Below, piece by piece: positions 21,829-35,254 of a stretch of DNA of 64,000 nucleotides. The stretch comes from Prostheceraeus crozeri (Eukaryota; Platyhelminthes; Polycladida; Euryleptidae). The DNA lies in the NCBI GenBank assembly GCA_907163375.1, contig CAJQUW010005583.1, forward strand, positions 62,001 to 126,000, in the 5' to 3' direction. The notes beneath the pieces are model-generated. The model saw nothing but the letters and a program-made list of their open reading frames with translations, did no database searches and was not told the origin of the DNA. Both the position numbers and the translations under genes were made by a program. The number at the start of each line of letters is the position of its first letter. The stretch's first letter is position 1.

Positions 21829-24800
21829 GATTGCAAGTCTAATGGATTGGATTAATTGATGCGCATTAGGAATTGCACCACTTAGGTATTAGGGGTTGCA
21901 TTAGGAATTAGGGGTTGGACCACTTCCAATACCGGAACTTCAGGATCAAATCAGTTGCTACACGACCTAGTCGAACTCCGAGCTAATTATCAATTTGATT
22001 GCAAATTCATATGCTATATGACACTTTCCCGGAAAATAATGAATGCTTAAAACGATATGAAATATTTTCAAGAGCAAGCAGGAAATATAATTTAAAATTT
22101 TCTTTCTAATTCTTTCTAAAAGAGAGACTACTGATTAAATCCGCCCATGTACAGGTTTGTCAATTAATAACTGAATTCATTTGCATATGTGTGGCTCCTA
22201 ACAAAAAAAGACGCCTGCCACTAGGTGACATGCCACGCTCAATTACACGTAATTACACATGACCCTAAACATCCGTGGCTATGCGTGACATTGCTGCAAC
22301 ATCTGTCGGCAGTCCTGTTATATAGACTTTGCGTCTCATCTGTCTGTATGTATCAGAGGCTAAACAATGTGATAGGACCTCAATTTCATGCTCAGGGAAG
22401 ACAGAACATGCCTAGCGGTTCATCCGTGGTTCAAGCACGTTCATTCTTTACTTAATTAAAATCTCGAATACAGGCGACTACCAGTACGTAGTCTAAACAA
22501 ATTGTCACATGATGACCACAGATTCACATCATAGAGCTACATACACGTATGTAATCCATGCATCGATTTCAATTCAGCAATGTCTTCTCTAACCAATTTA
22601 AAGCGCATTTATTAGTTCCTTTCTGAGATCGGTAAGCCATGATCATAACATCGACGAAATCCGGAAGCCATTTACAATTTTTCTATGAATTAAACTGTTT
22701 GGATTATTTACAGCAACAATTGACTTAGAGGCGACGCCAAGCTGTGGCGTGCTTTCATTTTACCCAAGAGTTTCGTGCAAAGCTAGTGAATTATTTAGTG
22801 CCCCATCTTTGCCAATGAGAATCTCACACAGGCATTCTTTTTCCTCAAAGTAGACGTCATTAGCTGGCGAATAAGTGTTCATTTTCATATAACAGTTTCC
22901 AACTTTCCAACTACTTAACGACAAGAATGAATAAATGTTTATCAAATTTTCCTGTCTGAACAAATTTGAACAATATTTAGAACAGATTGTAGATGATTGT
23001 ACTATGAATTATTTTCTGTATGAAGTAGAAATGAGCGTGTAAAGAATATTGATATCTATAGCAGTTAAGTTCAAAAAGATAAATATCTATTTAGCTCATG
23101 GAAAACTTCTTTTACAGGTGCTGCTTTGTTTTCGATTCACTGTTAGTGCTACATTAATGAAAGTTATTCAGCAAGTGCAATTAAATCAACAAAACAAAAG
23201 GAAGTGAGAAAAGGCATTCTTAATCTGTTGCCATTATTCAATCAGGTTTCGAAAGGAAATATGAGTCGACATTGTTCGCAATCTAGATTTCACATCTTTG
23301 ATATTCACCTGCAATTTAAACTCAAAAGCTCCGTCTGAAAGTGACGTAAACAGGGTAGAATGAAAGATATACTGGATATTTACAAAGAAAGATTCTGAAT
23401 TTGATAGACCTTCGGCGTGATTTTAAAAGTTAATTCAGTGCAATTCTTAAGTGTAGGTGGGCAACTGTCATCACTTACTATCTAAAGGGACGGCAAGGCT
23501 AGATTTGTCTAGGCTGAGGAGATTTAAATCCCTCCGGAACCGCTGGTTATGACAAAATTCACTTTACTTAATATTAAATACTAGGATAAAAAGTGCATAA
23601 CCTAAATCACAGCAAGAATTGTAAAAGTCTACAGGATCGTCTATAATCAACGTGGACAGTAGAGGGGGAGGGGCTTTGTAGTGCTGTCCACTGTCTCTCC
23701 ATGTGAAGGATGTGGAGGGAGGATTGGACAAGTCCACCTGGACATTTAGTAGGAAAATGTTAAAATTATTACTATGCGTACTATGTGCCAAAAATCTACT
23801 TTTTATCATATTGCAATGAGTTTGAATCTGGACCAGAGTTCTCGTTTAAGATATTAGAATACTGCAAAGTAGGTACCTGAAAAATTGTATATATTGTCTA
23901 GTCGACCGTGTTTCATTAATATATGTCACTGTAAATCTCTCAATACCAATCATATGCAAAGGATACATGCCAAGATATTATTTCGGTATATTTCTGCATC
24001 TATTTGCATGCTTTTCGTATGTTTTTCTTGTGTGGTATGCTTTACATACAAAAGCAATACCAGCACAATGTAGAAGGAAAGCATTAACGATGTCTAAAAT
24101 ATGTTGATTTAAGGTCTTTTGTCAATAAAGATCACGCTTATGTTGCATGGTATTTACTACTGTTTTGTAAATAGTGAGATAATGACACTTGAGAGTCAAA
24201 ACTTACAATAATGAATTCAACATGCATAAACTTACAATAATTTTAATACATGTAAGTTCAAGGCAATTCATAAATAATCAATAAGTTTCAACCATCAACA
24301 ATTATGTATTATGTAATATTGGAATTAAGCATATTATCAACCCGAAATAAAAACACATTATAATTCATGAACGCAAAAATAGTTTTGTTTGAGATATATC
24401 AGTCAACATGGTTACACGAAAGATATCGTTCGAATGAATTGATGTTAATCAATTTGGTTCAAAATGTAGAGCTAACCAAGCGTCCTGTTAATGTTGCTAG
24501 GCAAGTAGCAGCGACAACATAAGCATAAAATTCGAAGTAATCTACTCTAGTTAAATACCACAATATCAAAAAGAAATATTCACGACTGGTGTTACTGAAA
24601 AAAGTTATTTGACAGTAGTATGTAGTATACATCCTTTTCTTATGTGACTGAAAGCTCTACATACCAAAGATGTACGAATGAGGACGAATTTGCATATGGG
24701 TCTCATATATAAACATACCAACAACTCGTATTTCATGGTAAAACAGCCAATCACAGATAGAATAGTTCATATTACTACATACCAATCACATACGAAAATA

Positions 24801-25999
24801 AGTGTGCTTTCGTGTGAAAAATATACCAGATTTCTGTAAACATACGAGAATCTCGTATCAAATGTTAGCTTCAAATTGTATGTGATTTTGGTATATGTTT
24901 CTATGTAATTTTCGTATCCAGCGATTTACAGTGATAGCTTTGTTTATTCAAGGACATCAGGAAATAGACGAAATTCACAAGATGCTTACATGTTTTATCA
25001 AAATAGGCATTCCATTTTGCTGTGTCCTGTGCATTTAGCTTAGAAGATGCATATCTTATGGCAAAAACAATCGGTCTATATTCATGAATAGAGATTTAAG
25101 GACAGTGCTGTAAGCCGGATTATCTAATAACCACGAAGAATATAATTCAGCACTGCATCCACATTGTAGGCCCGTGAATGCAGATTAGTAAAGTTGAATA
25201 CATATCCGCCATGAATATCACCAATACTGTCCACTGTCCACGGGGGGAGGGATGTGAGCCAGTGTGCATGAATTGTCCATTAGGGGGAGGGCACAAAAAA
25301 TTCAATTTTTTGTCCACGATCATGGACGATCCCGAGTATATTAAATCGGATACGAGATTTAAATTGAAACTATAGAAGCTGAATAATGTCATTTTGATGG
25401 AAGTCCTTTGACAATTCAAAGAGGAAACACCTGCAAAGAGCGAGACAATACTTTGAGAAGTTCATTGCAAGTTGTGGCTCAACGGCTGACCAATTGAAAT
25501 AGATAAACAGCATTGGATACTGATCCCACACCTACATCTGACTTTCAGTACGTGCGGAGTGGGAGCCTAACAGGATTTTTCAGTCATGTGTAGTTTTTCA
25601 ATTTTAGTAAACATCGATTTGAATTCCACTTTGGCCAATCCGACTGCAGCACTGTTGATCAGGGCATGGGTCAGGGTTTCGGAGTCCTAGCCAGAAAACA
25701 GCACGGAAGCCACTTTGCGAGAAATGTGATATTTGACAGAGTAGCTGAAACCAAGTCGTTTGTGTGAAAGTTGTAGACATCACAAAATCCCTTGGTCAGA
25801 CTCAGGGTATGAGACTCCACTATGAGAGTAGGCGGTTTCATTGATTCTGTCTGACGGAAAGAGGTCGGACTGAGTTTCGTGGCAGTCATAGATGTACGTC
25901 ATTCTGTAGAAGTTTAATTTTCGGTATCTTTCGCTGCTGAAACTGTGCCGGATGACAGACTACATTGTGTCGCGAACAGTGGTGGGCTGGTACTGGACC
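21829..25999. other. Non-coding DNA with two related G-rich patches
   Basis: No gene is supported. About 23635-23735 and 25220-25335 share words in opposite orientation: TGTCCAC, GGGGGAGGG and ACGATCC after TGTCCACG. This suggests fragments of one repeat. 24600-24920 is rich in short inverted ACATAC/CGTATG words. Nothing else recognised. Confidence 0.3.
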
Positions 26000-26045
26000 C
26001 GGAGCCGTGGTACACTCGGAGACGGATCCAGATACCACGGCTCCG
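26000..26045. repeat. Perfect 13-bp hairpin
   Basis: CGGAGCCGTGGTA (26000-26012) is the exact inverse of TACCACGGCTCCG (26033-26045), with a 20-bp loop. It sits in an isolated GC-rich patch preceded by 'cagtggtgggctgg', which resembles the end of an hAT-type MITE. Function unknown. Confidence 0.45.
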
Positions 26046-27599
26046 AAAGTGCCGCTAATATTGCATTACTCTTTCAAGAATTTAAATTCGAAAATTTCAT
26101 TATTACCAGGCTTATCATGAAAAAATAATGTCTTTGTGTAGTTCTTAAAACTTTTAAAATCAACTAGGTTTCATCAGTTCAAATTCATTGACTTTTCATT
26201 AATCTATCTGCAAATTACATCTGCATTCATAAAAAGTATTTAGCATAACTATTGCGTAGTTGTAATCAGATCTATGGTTGAAAAATATTTCGAAGGATTT
26301 TCATTGTGATTATATTTCAAATGTGATATAATTCTATCTTCGGCGAAAGTTCTCACGTCTTTGTTGTAAGTTCTCCACTATGAGAGCACCCACACTGATG
26401 AAGATTCGCCTTCTTAACGAAGTTATCTACCCGCTCTTCTTTCCATTAGCCGCCTTAAGTTATTCTCATATTCTATTATTTGATCAGTACCAATGCATAA
26501 ATAAATTGCAACAGCAGCACAATTTACCTATCTTGTATAGTAATTGGAGATAAAGCAGTTCACAGTCGGCGGTTAATGTTGAGCAAATTACAGCGGATTG
26601 TCGTTGCTAGACGGTCGTTCATAAATGTAAGTAAGAAATGTTGTTTGATAACCTTGATCAATTCATTAAGACTGCAAATTGAGTATAATAGCATAAATGG
26701 TTTGAGTCTAAAAGTGATGCTGCTATTATCAATCAAAACATGAGCGGAAGTTATTAGAAACGTAGGCTATTTGTCGTGAGATAGACTCCAAACTGCATTA
26801 CATTTGAACGAAGAGACTCCCATGCAGGCTCTAATGGACAATAGGAATTATGCAGAGACCTTCAAAAATTAACTAACTTGCAATTTGGCAGAATGTCTGA
26901 GACTGCGTGTTGCGTCGTCGTAGGGATTCAGATCAATATACGATATGTTACGCGGTGTTCATTTTAATCGTCTCGCATCAATACGATGACGATTAATCGT
27001 GTAATTAAAGTTCGTGAAGGTTTCCATTCATCCATCCTTCGCGTCTCAAGTCGTATTTGGCGTGTTCTGACATGCTGGAAAATTCTTCAAGATTTTTTAC
27101 TTAAGTGGTGAGACGTCTCAATGTCCGCCCTGCCCAATTCTTAATGTGGATTATTCGCTGCTGCCGTCTTCTTGTTCTCTTCCCGATCAGCATCAGTAGC
27201 AACACTCTCCCTTTTCGAATGATGTCAAAATTCAAAAGTCAAAACGTTTATCCAACTTACTACAAACGTACTACAAATATAACATTAATGTGATGAGTGA
27301 TAAAATGATGACATGGCTATGTAGAATGAGCGAGAGCAGCCTTAAACATGGCGAGAACAGTGCGCCTGATTGCCTAATTCCATCTACGTTTTATGCACGT
27401 ATACTGTGAAATTTACAACTTGACTTTCAGGGCTTTGAAAGATTGCATAATTCCTGCGCTTGCGAAAAGTCTTTTTCAACCACAGGCTTTGCTAGGCCAC
27501 TAACCTATCACGTGTCCAATTGTTGAACGGCCGTGTGCTATATAATCCAAAGCTTCAGCTTTCTGAAACAGTACACGCTTAAAGTCGATCCAGGCGTAG
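26046..27599. other. AT-rich non-coding DNA
   Basis: Nothing recognised on either strand. Confidence 0.35.
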
Positions 27600-28310
27600 A
27601 AACACTGACTGCAACAGTAATGGAGATCAGAAAGCCTATATCGACATTGGAAAGCATCGCAAAAGCTCCATCTTGAGGCTATAAAAAGCTGAGAACAACG
27701 AAGTGGTATCCATTGTTGAATGATTGCGCAAGATTCTCCCAAACACACTGTGGTTTTCCAGGAACTCAGCTGGATCAATGTTTAGATTTTTTCAGATCTT
27801 GAGGACATTTCTTGAATGAACCGTTGAACCGTGCTTCCACCAAAAGCCAAGTATTGCTTAAAAAGCCGAAATCAGTTTCTAGAGTTCGACTTTCGTAGAA
27901 TCTGTCATTCATTTCATTAAGTAGAAAATCCTGCAAATTTATTTCTGTATTTCCCGGATTTTCCTGATTTCCCAGTCATTCGTCTATAAAATGGATCCCG
28001 ACAATTTTTCAAGGAATGCTGCCCCGTAATTAGCTTTTTTAATTATTGACCTCACAATTTCGTCACTGGAGTGATTGCCCCTCCTGCTCTTTCCCATGCG
28101 CACCTGAAATCGCGTATCAGAAACTCCTCGCTCGCCATCGAATAAGGAGAATGCCGGTTGCATCCCAACTAAAGTGTTTGTAAAGACTTGCTGGTTGAGG
28201 CGCTGAATGTCCATGTATTTGAGCAGTCTAGAAAGAGACATACTCTGGCTCATGCTTTGAGGCATTTGCTTGTCAGCAGCTTCCTCATTTTCATAAATTG
28301 TCTGTAGATT
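27600..28310 (-). other. Unrecognised coding-like block
   Basis: The minus strand reads as protein-like sequence in successive open stretches. They include SLSRLLKYMDIQRLNQQVF, SLFDGERGVSDTRFQ, then FYESRTLETDFGFLSNTWLL, and further on FLENHSVFGRILRNHSTM and SLFSAFYSLKMELLR. Splice-like words fit an intron after DTRFQ (CAG|GTGCGC) and an acceptor tttgcag before GATTTTCTACTTAATG. The stretches are not all in one register, so this is either a spliced host gene fragment or a decayed element-encoded gene. I recognise no domain and assign no function. Confidence 0.3.
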
Positions 28311-30699
28311 GTCGCATAATTTTCAGATGTATACTGTCGCCAGTGGTCGCAGCCCCATCCAAGTCCAGTACATACGAACGTATGATGATAGCTGCAATAG
28401 ACCCGGAATGAATAGACTTCTCCTTTGTTATAATGATGATGAATTAACTTAAATCATTCTGCGGTATATAATTCCGGAAAATCTCAAATTAGATAGGTAA
28501 GTGAAATATACGTTCAGCATAAATCGACCGATTTTTGGCATTTGCTGACTATCCATGGATCTGTTTGTGATAACATACAATTTATTGGCCTCAAACATGC
28601 GCAAATTTCTCGGAAGTCATGACTGAAGTGTTCTAATTTGATTGATGCGCATTAAAGAGCAAGAACTCTCCAACCAAGTTTATATGGATCTTAAAGCTAT
28701 GGACATATTTTCTTTTTAATTTTTCAGATGTGCATTGTGAAGAATTAACGCTGCTATTCGGTTCTTGTCATCTCAGAAAACAACTTTAAAAACTTGGGAA
28801 TCTTGTCTCCAACATCGAGTACAGAGAAACTGTGATGATAAAAATGACCCGTATCTGTGTTTAAGCTGAAAATCGAAGGTGAGAAAGAGGAAGGAAAACA
28901 AGCAATTTCATCTGAGATTCCTCTGTTTGAAGCTTCAATATACTTGATTCGTGATGATTGTTGCATGATTATGTCATCCAAAACTACAAGCAACTCAGCA
29001 TAAATCAGATGCACATCTGAGAGAGAGAGAGAGAGAGAGAAGGTTGACTGCTCTCCCTCGTGCCACTCGCGCTGTGGTCGCCAATGAGAGAAAAAAATGT
29101 AAATTCTTTAGTTCGAGGAGACCCGGGTTTCGAGGTCTTTGTCATTCCCCAAAAATTTATTGAATGATAAGTGGAATGGTTATGGATGCAGATTCCAATG
29201 AGCAGAGATAGGCCTACATAAAAAATGTTCAGAATATTTGCAATGATTGATTGAAATGTTTATGCACAGGCTTACACTAAATGAGGAAAAAATCGATGGA
29301 CATGATGTGACTGAGACAGTTTGGATGATGAAGCTAAATGGCAGCATTAGTTATTCAATAACTGCTGTTTAAGATTTCTATGTACTGTATAGTCTCGTAG
29401 TTTTAGTAATTCCTGAACAAATGCCAAAAATTGTATCATCAACGCGATCATGCCACATGCCATATCAAAACGCTTTCACGAATCCACCTGCATTGCGTTT
29501 CCATCGAGTTCTAAATGAAAGTAGTCTTCACTACGTAACTTTCAGTTCTTTCCATCTTTGCGATTTGTTGTTGTATGCTATTGCCTCATCGACTATTATC
29601 CATATACATGAGTATGATAAGCCATGAGTGCGTCATATTCACATAAATTCATATAGTATATATTTTTCGCAATCTGGTGAACATACTATTACTTGAATTG
29701 TTGCGTTTTAGTTTATTGAAACGCATGTCATTGTGATACACATGTAGTTTGCAGGAAGAGTAGTCTTCTAACAAAAAATATCATGATCACTAGTATTTGG
29801 AATACTATAATTACGTTTTGACCTATAGACTAAGAACGCCAACAATATTCTCTAGAAGATGCTACAACCTTCACTGCGTAAAATTATAGAAGAATTTTAT
29901 ATTCGCATGAATGTTGAAATGCGCATCTTCTTCCTCAAGTCGTACTTACAACATATCAAATTCGTGCACTGAAATTGCTTAAGCTGATGATATTACTTGT
30001 TGAAGCCGCTATCGGGTTGCAGAGCATCAAATGTCTTTAAGCATACTTTCCAAACGTGATATCCACGAAAATATTGTTCATAAAGTTTGAAGCATCAGAA
30101 CAGTCAGACCTTACAAATTTTTATCCAAAAAATCAAGTGCAAAAACGGTTATCAGTTATTCATGATTTTCGCTGATTCGATCATCAGTTTCAATAAAGTC
30201 CTGCTTTTTTATGAGTTGAACGTCAATTGTGCATCACGAAAATAGCTACCAAACATCTAAATATAATCACTGCAGTTCGGATATATGATTTCTTTCTGTT
30301 ATTCTAGTTATCTTGCAAGATTAGAAACAAGTTACAAATGTTTCAACACTGAGTGCATTATGAAGTAAGGGTTGATGATTTTCCTAGTCGAAAACGAACG
30401 ATTGAGTTTATTTGGAAATCGAAAATGTGAACCATTCGCTAAAGGAATCTGTTTCGGAGTATATCGCTCAATTCAAGCTGCATCTGTTCAGAAAGTATGT
30501 TAAGAACAAATATATGTAGAGAGAGAGTAGGCGTCATGTCAAGTGCTCAAAGATGCTTAGACTATTGAAACTACTTAAGTTACATGCACCTGATGAAAAA
30601 CATAATACTGAAGCAGTAGGTACATCATTACTCCCCCAGAATAAATCAACTTCTGTCGATAAATGATGCAAATCACCTTAGATTCCACCACAGTGCTTG
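28311..30699. other. AT-rich non-coding DNA with a short (GA)n
   Basis: No gene. A (GA)n run occupies 29019-29041. Around 29080-29140 a GTTTCGAGG word recalls a B box, but no matching A box is convincing. Confidence 0.35.
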
Positions 30700-30775
30700 C
30701 ATAATCAAGGAGTCGAACCCAGGTTCATCGTGGAGACAAGTTCGCATCTTATTCACTTATTCAGACGAATAAGCA
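30700..30775 (-). repeat. tRNA-derived SINE head (decayed)
   Basis: On the minus strand, a B box GGGTTCGACTCC (30709-30720) lies about 30 bp downstream of an A-box-like 'aagtgaataagatgcga' (about 30744-30760). Box order and spacing are those of a tRNA-like Pol III promoter. No intact cloverleaf can be drawn, so this is a SINE remnant, not a tRNA gene. Confidence 0.4.
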
Positions 30776-32117
30776 ATTGTAGACAAAAGACATTCAACCA
30801 GACATTGCAGGAATGATTATCGATTTATTGCATGAATTTTATGTCGAAGGCCTAACGTACTTCCGTTAATAACTTCTACAATGACCTCAAAATCATCCAT
30901 TATGGATTACGTAATCTGTTATTTATAATTATTGACTGTCTCATCGGTACAAGTACACCAGGAGATTCAGAAACGATTGAATGATATAATTTTCAATACC
31001 AATTTAATGTAACCATCAAGACTATCCATGCAGAATCCAGAAAGTCGTCATCACTGTTTTGGATTTATATTTTGTGTTTCAATAAAATTACATGTACTTA
31101 ATTGAAGAATTCTTTCCTTATTATTGATTCAAGGGGAAATAAATTAGTGCCAGGCACAAGCTGCCAAAAGCAATCATTCAGCTTTATTACTGCATTTAAA
31201 AAGAGTGAAATCGTGTAAGCACAACTCTTTGTAATGGGCACTTCGAAATGTACTTCATATGCTGTACTTTCTGAACTCATGACAACGCTGATTTTTTAGA
31301 AAACAGTTTCATACACGAATTGCATGGTTTTGATATGTATGTTCATGCACAGATATTCATTGATATAATGTAGAACCCAATAGCAGCCTACAATATGATC
31401 ATTGATCTTAAGAGCTTAGCGATTCCATTCCATCTATATTATGATGTCTTACTTGCAATGACATTCATTATTGCTAATTGAATTTATTTGGATAACGCAT
31501 CCATTAAGCCTGCGGGGAGTCAAATCGGTATTTATATAATGACAAATCATAAACATAACAAGATTCACAACGCGAACGGTAAAAAACAGCTTTGTTGATG
31601 ATGTGTTTCTTCAAAAGCTTAATGCGTTAACTCCAAATTCTTCCATGCGATGCCGCCCCGGTTGAATTAAAGAGTTTAATGAGTTTTGGATAATATCGGA
31701 AGCATAACCATTAGTATAGGCGGATGAAGAGGCGGGCAAATACATTTTTATCTTTCTTTCAAATAATCACTGCACATGCTTTAAAATACAGATTGATGTG
31801 TTTCTGTGTGTTCTGAACTCTTTGAAATAGAGACATTGAAATGAATATCTTCCAATAAACTTGAGACACTCACTGCAGACACAAAGAAAATGCATGCAGA
31901 TATCACTTTGCATGTTATTGGTGCCACATCTCGAATTCTATGTACACTTGATTATGATGCAAAATCTTTTCCGAAGAGGCCACCTATCCTGCGTTCACGT
32001 CAGAGGGATGCGCTTCCGTAGATGAAATTCGGATTCGCTGATTCAGTCATACAGCTTGCTGGAGCAGTGTGCATTGGTTTTCCATGTGAATTGAGGTATC
32101 AGCGAAACGCTTATGTA
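30776..32117. other. AT-rich non-coding DNA
   Basis: Nothing recognised. Confidence 0.35.
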
Positions 32118-32235
32118 ACAATCGGGGTTGTCGTGCGAATGGGGATTCTGTGGGGATACCCATGGGTATGGGGTGGGTATGGGTATTGAGGCCATCCCCA
32201 CAGCTCCCATAGCGCTTCTATGGGGATTCTGTGAG
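32118..32235. repeat. GC-rich short-repeat patch
   Basis: Iterations of TGGGGAT, TGTGGGGATACCCA and GGGTATGGGGTGGGTATGGG. The same TGTGGGGATACCCA, followed by GGGTACGGGGTGGGG, recurs at 34737-34791, so this is a small dispersed repeat rather than a local minisatellite. Confidence 0.4.
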
Positions 32236-34729
32236 GATTCTGAAGATTTTTGACATTCACTAGAAGCAATCAGAACTGACATCATATCATACAATCAACT
32301 ACGATGTTGAATTACAAAGTATCACGCAGTCTACCCATCTCACCACTTAGAATGTATGAAATATCAATGCTGATCATTTTCACATTAGTAACACAAGTTC
32401 AATAATTTTGAATGACTTATTATGATAGTTCCAGGTGTGTCAAGGACGTCTGAAGTGGAAGAACTCTGCAAGTCGCCTTTACTGCAGAGCCAGCCGAATG
32501 GAGACTTACAAATATTAGCTCTAATAGTATAAGTAGCTCAGATAAAATTATTTGTGATATGATTAAGCTTGCGTGACAAATGAGATTAATCATTATTAAC
32601 CTAGATTTTAAACTAATTAGGATATAGAAGACCTGTTTGGTCCAGCCCACAAAGCAAGACACATGAAAATGTTGAATGATTTTCGTCGGATACATGAACA
32701 GTGTGATAAAGATTTCTCACACCAAATCATTCAACTGTAAGCCATCTACTCGCATTGCAGTCATGGTTATAATGAAAGCTCAGATTTTTCACTTGTCCAC
32801 GACTTATCCACGAAAGTGTCAGAACTTTCATTTTCATCTGATGAGTATCCTTAACTGCACACTTAAGTGTGCCTCACTAAATGGTTCATTGTGCTGCATT
32901 TCATCACGATACACAAATATGTCAACATCCTCCACGCTCTTGTGCAATAATTCGGTGACATGAGTGGTCGAGAAAATCCGGATTTTCATGGAAGTCTATA
33001 TTTATAATAGTAGATTAGATTGATTCAAAACTTTTTCATTCGCCACGCGTATATAGTCGATTTCTACTGATTCTAACAATTCTGGACTTGAGATGCATAA
33101 AGGCCAAACTTGCTTGATATTTTACGTCTTTATCGACATTGATGGAGATAGAATTATCAATGATTGTTACTTTAATTCAATTGACGAATATTAAACGGGA
33201 ATATTCACACATATAAACATGGCATGATCCACTGAGCAATAAACGATGGCTATGACACACATTGGTTGACTGCAAACATATAGTGAGGGCCTACATAAGA
33301 GTTTTTGACGGAGTGACCATTTTGAAGTACTGGCAGTGTAGCAATATATGAATATTTTTTTATTTATGTTCAACCCTGTCTTTGTATGTTGATGGACTTC
33401 CTACTATTTGAAGATAGCATCACTATAAGCAACCGAGCGAATGAAAAAGCCTCACATTAGGAACCCCAAATACCAACTTACAAGACAGCCCAAGATTATA
33501 TTCTCACAAATGGAACACGTGAAACTCGTATATAATCTATCAAAACAGCCAAATATATGCACATGAAATTATTTTTAGTAAAAATCGAGTCTTCACGAAA
33601 AGCAGCTGACTGAAAATATTGTGGGGACATTAAGGTCCTTCAGGACTAAAACTAACAGTTAAACTTTCAATAGATATATTGATAAATATTCATGCTTGCT
33701 TTTGTGAAACATACTGTATTTTATCACAATGTTATCTACATCGAGGAATTTAAGCATAGCTCTTTTGATATGAATGTGCGTATATTTCCTGAGAATGCTT
33801 AGCATAACATATGTACACGATGCCATGTAGGCTTAGGTTTGATTCTACTTGATGTAGACTGGTTGCTTAATGTTATAACAGCGAACGGTAAATGGCGAAT
33901 ATAAGAAACATCGAAATTTCAAAATAGCGTAGGTGAAAGTAGCGTATTCAATGCTCGAGTGTTGTGCAGAACTAGGTGCATACTCGTATTAATATTTCAT
34001 CCCAACATTTTAGTAAGACCACGTTTCCTTTAGCCTGCATGTATAATTGTTGAATTTTTACAAGTTTGAAGTTTGAAAAATACAAGCTGATCAATAACCG
34101 ATTTATTATAAAAGCAAAGAAATAAAGAAAATGTCATCATACTATTAAAAAGAAACATTTCGAGATAGAATTACGTTTACGGTAAACTACGTTATGGTAG
34201 TTTTATGGAAAAAGGTGTCATGTATCATGAATCATTAAAGAATTAAGAGCGGAAAGAGAAGAACCTATGTAAACTGTACGTGTAAGCTGGCAGCAGACGA
34301 CAAAACCATACGAATCAGTAGAGATAGATAAAGAGAACCTTTCTGCAGATGCAGCCAAATGATTCAGGCAAATGTAAATTTGCAAGTCAAATACGTGTGC
34401 ATAGCGGGGTCCCTTCCTTACTTAAACGAGCATTTCGTTAAATTTTCGGTACAGTAATTTCTAAGTGGCAAGTCAGAATCAAGTCTCAATAATGATAGAA
34501 AATAGGCTACTGCAATTTTAAAGAGAAATAGGTCTCTACCGAAGATAGCAAAGAAAAGTCATAAAAGCTACAACACGCAGTCGGTGACTTTCTTCAAGGA
34601 CTGCCATTCCGCATCTGTGGAGTCAAATACGGCCTTATGATCGTTGAATGCTGTGCAGAAGTTCCACTGAGATGGAGATATTGGACATCAATCATTCTAT
34701 ACGAACAGGAGCAACATCAGGGGCTTATC
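32236..34729. other. AT-rich non-coding DNA
   Basis: No gene, RNA gene or bounded repeat recognised. Confidence 0.35.
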
Positions 34730-34736
34730 CTGCGGT

Positions 34737-34791
34737 GGTGTGGGGATACCCACAGGTTTTTCTGTGGGTACGGGGTGGGGATTCAAACATC
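34737..34791. repeat. Second copy of GC-rich patch
   Basis: Contains TGTGGGGATACCCA and GGGTACGGGGTGGGG, matching the patch at 32118-32235 in the same orientation. Confidence 0.35.
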
Positions 34792-35254
34792 AATCCCTAC
34801 GGCAACCCTAGTAACAAGTGCTACTGCATGTTTGATAATGTTCTTCAGTGCTGCATTCTTGCATTCTAAATAGACTGTGTGTTTTGAGTTTCTACAATTC
34901 AATTAAAAAAGTTGGATTGGCAACTACTATTTACCGTAAAACTCTAACAGAGCGCCACCTTTTACATCTATTTTGTTCGGACATGCATTCAGTTTACTAA
35001 TTTCTATTGCTTATTAACTGCTTAATTTCACGAATTCCTTCATGGTTCATAATGGATTCTGCTTTCTGTTGTGTTCTTCCCTTCACTGTTGTGTGCACTG
35101 ACTTGACGATAAACAATATCATCATTCCTGCATTATTTCTTTTCGTGACCTACAGCGTATATTGTATAGACTTATAAATCTAGCTTATCATGTAGTGACG
35201 TTTCCGATTAAAGAGCTCCGCCGGATAGAGATGAGAAAATGTTAGTCGGCAAAG
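34792..35254. other. Non-coding spacer
   Basis: Nothing recognised. It ends with the 8-bp target duplication of the hAT-type MITE. Confidence 0.35.

Noticed and set aside
25893-25960. Possible fourth copy of the TA-flanked repeat arm
   Set aside because: Only scattered words agree (cattctgta, gctgaaact, gacta); the inner arm does not align.
29060-29140. Possible tRNA or SINE with GTTTCGAGG
   Set aside because: The B-box-like word has an extra base and no A box stands at the right distance.
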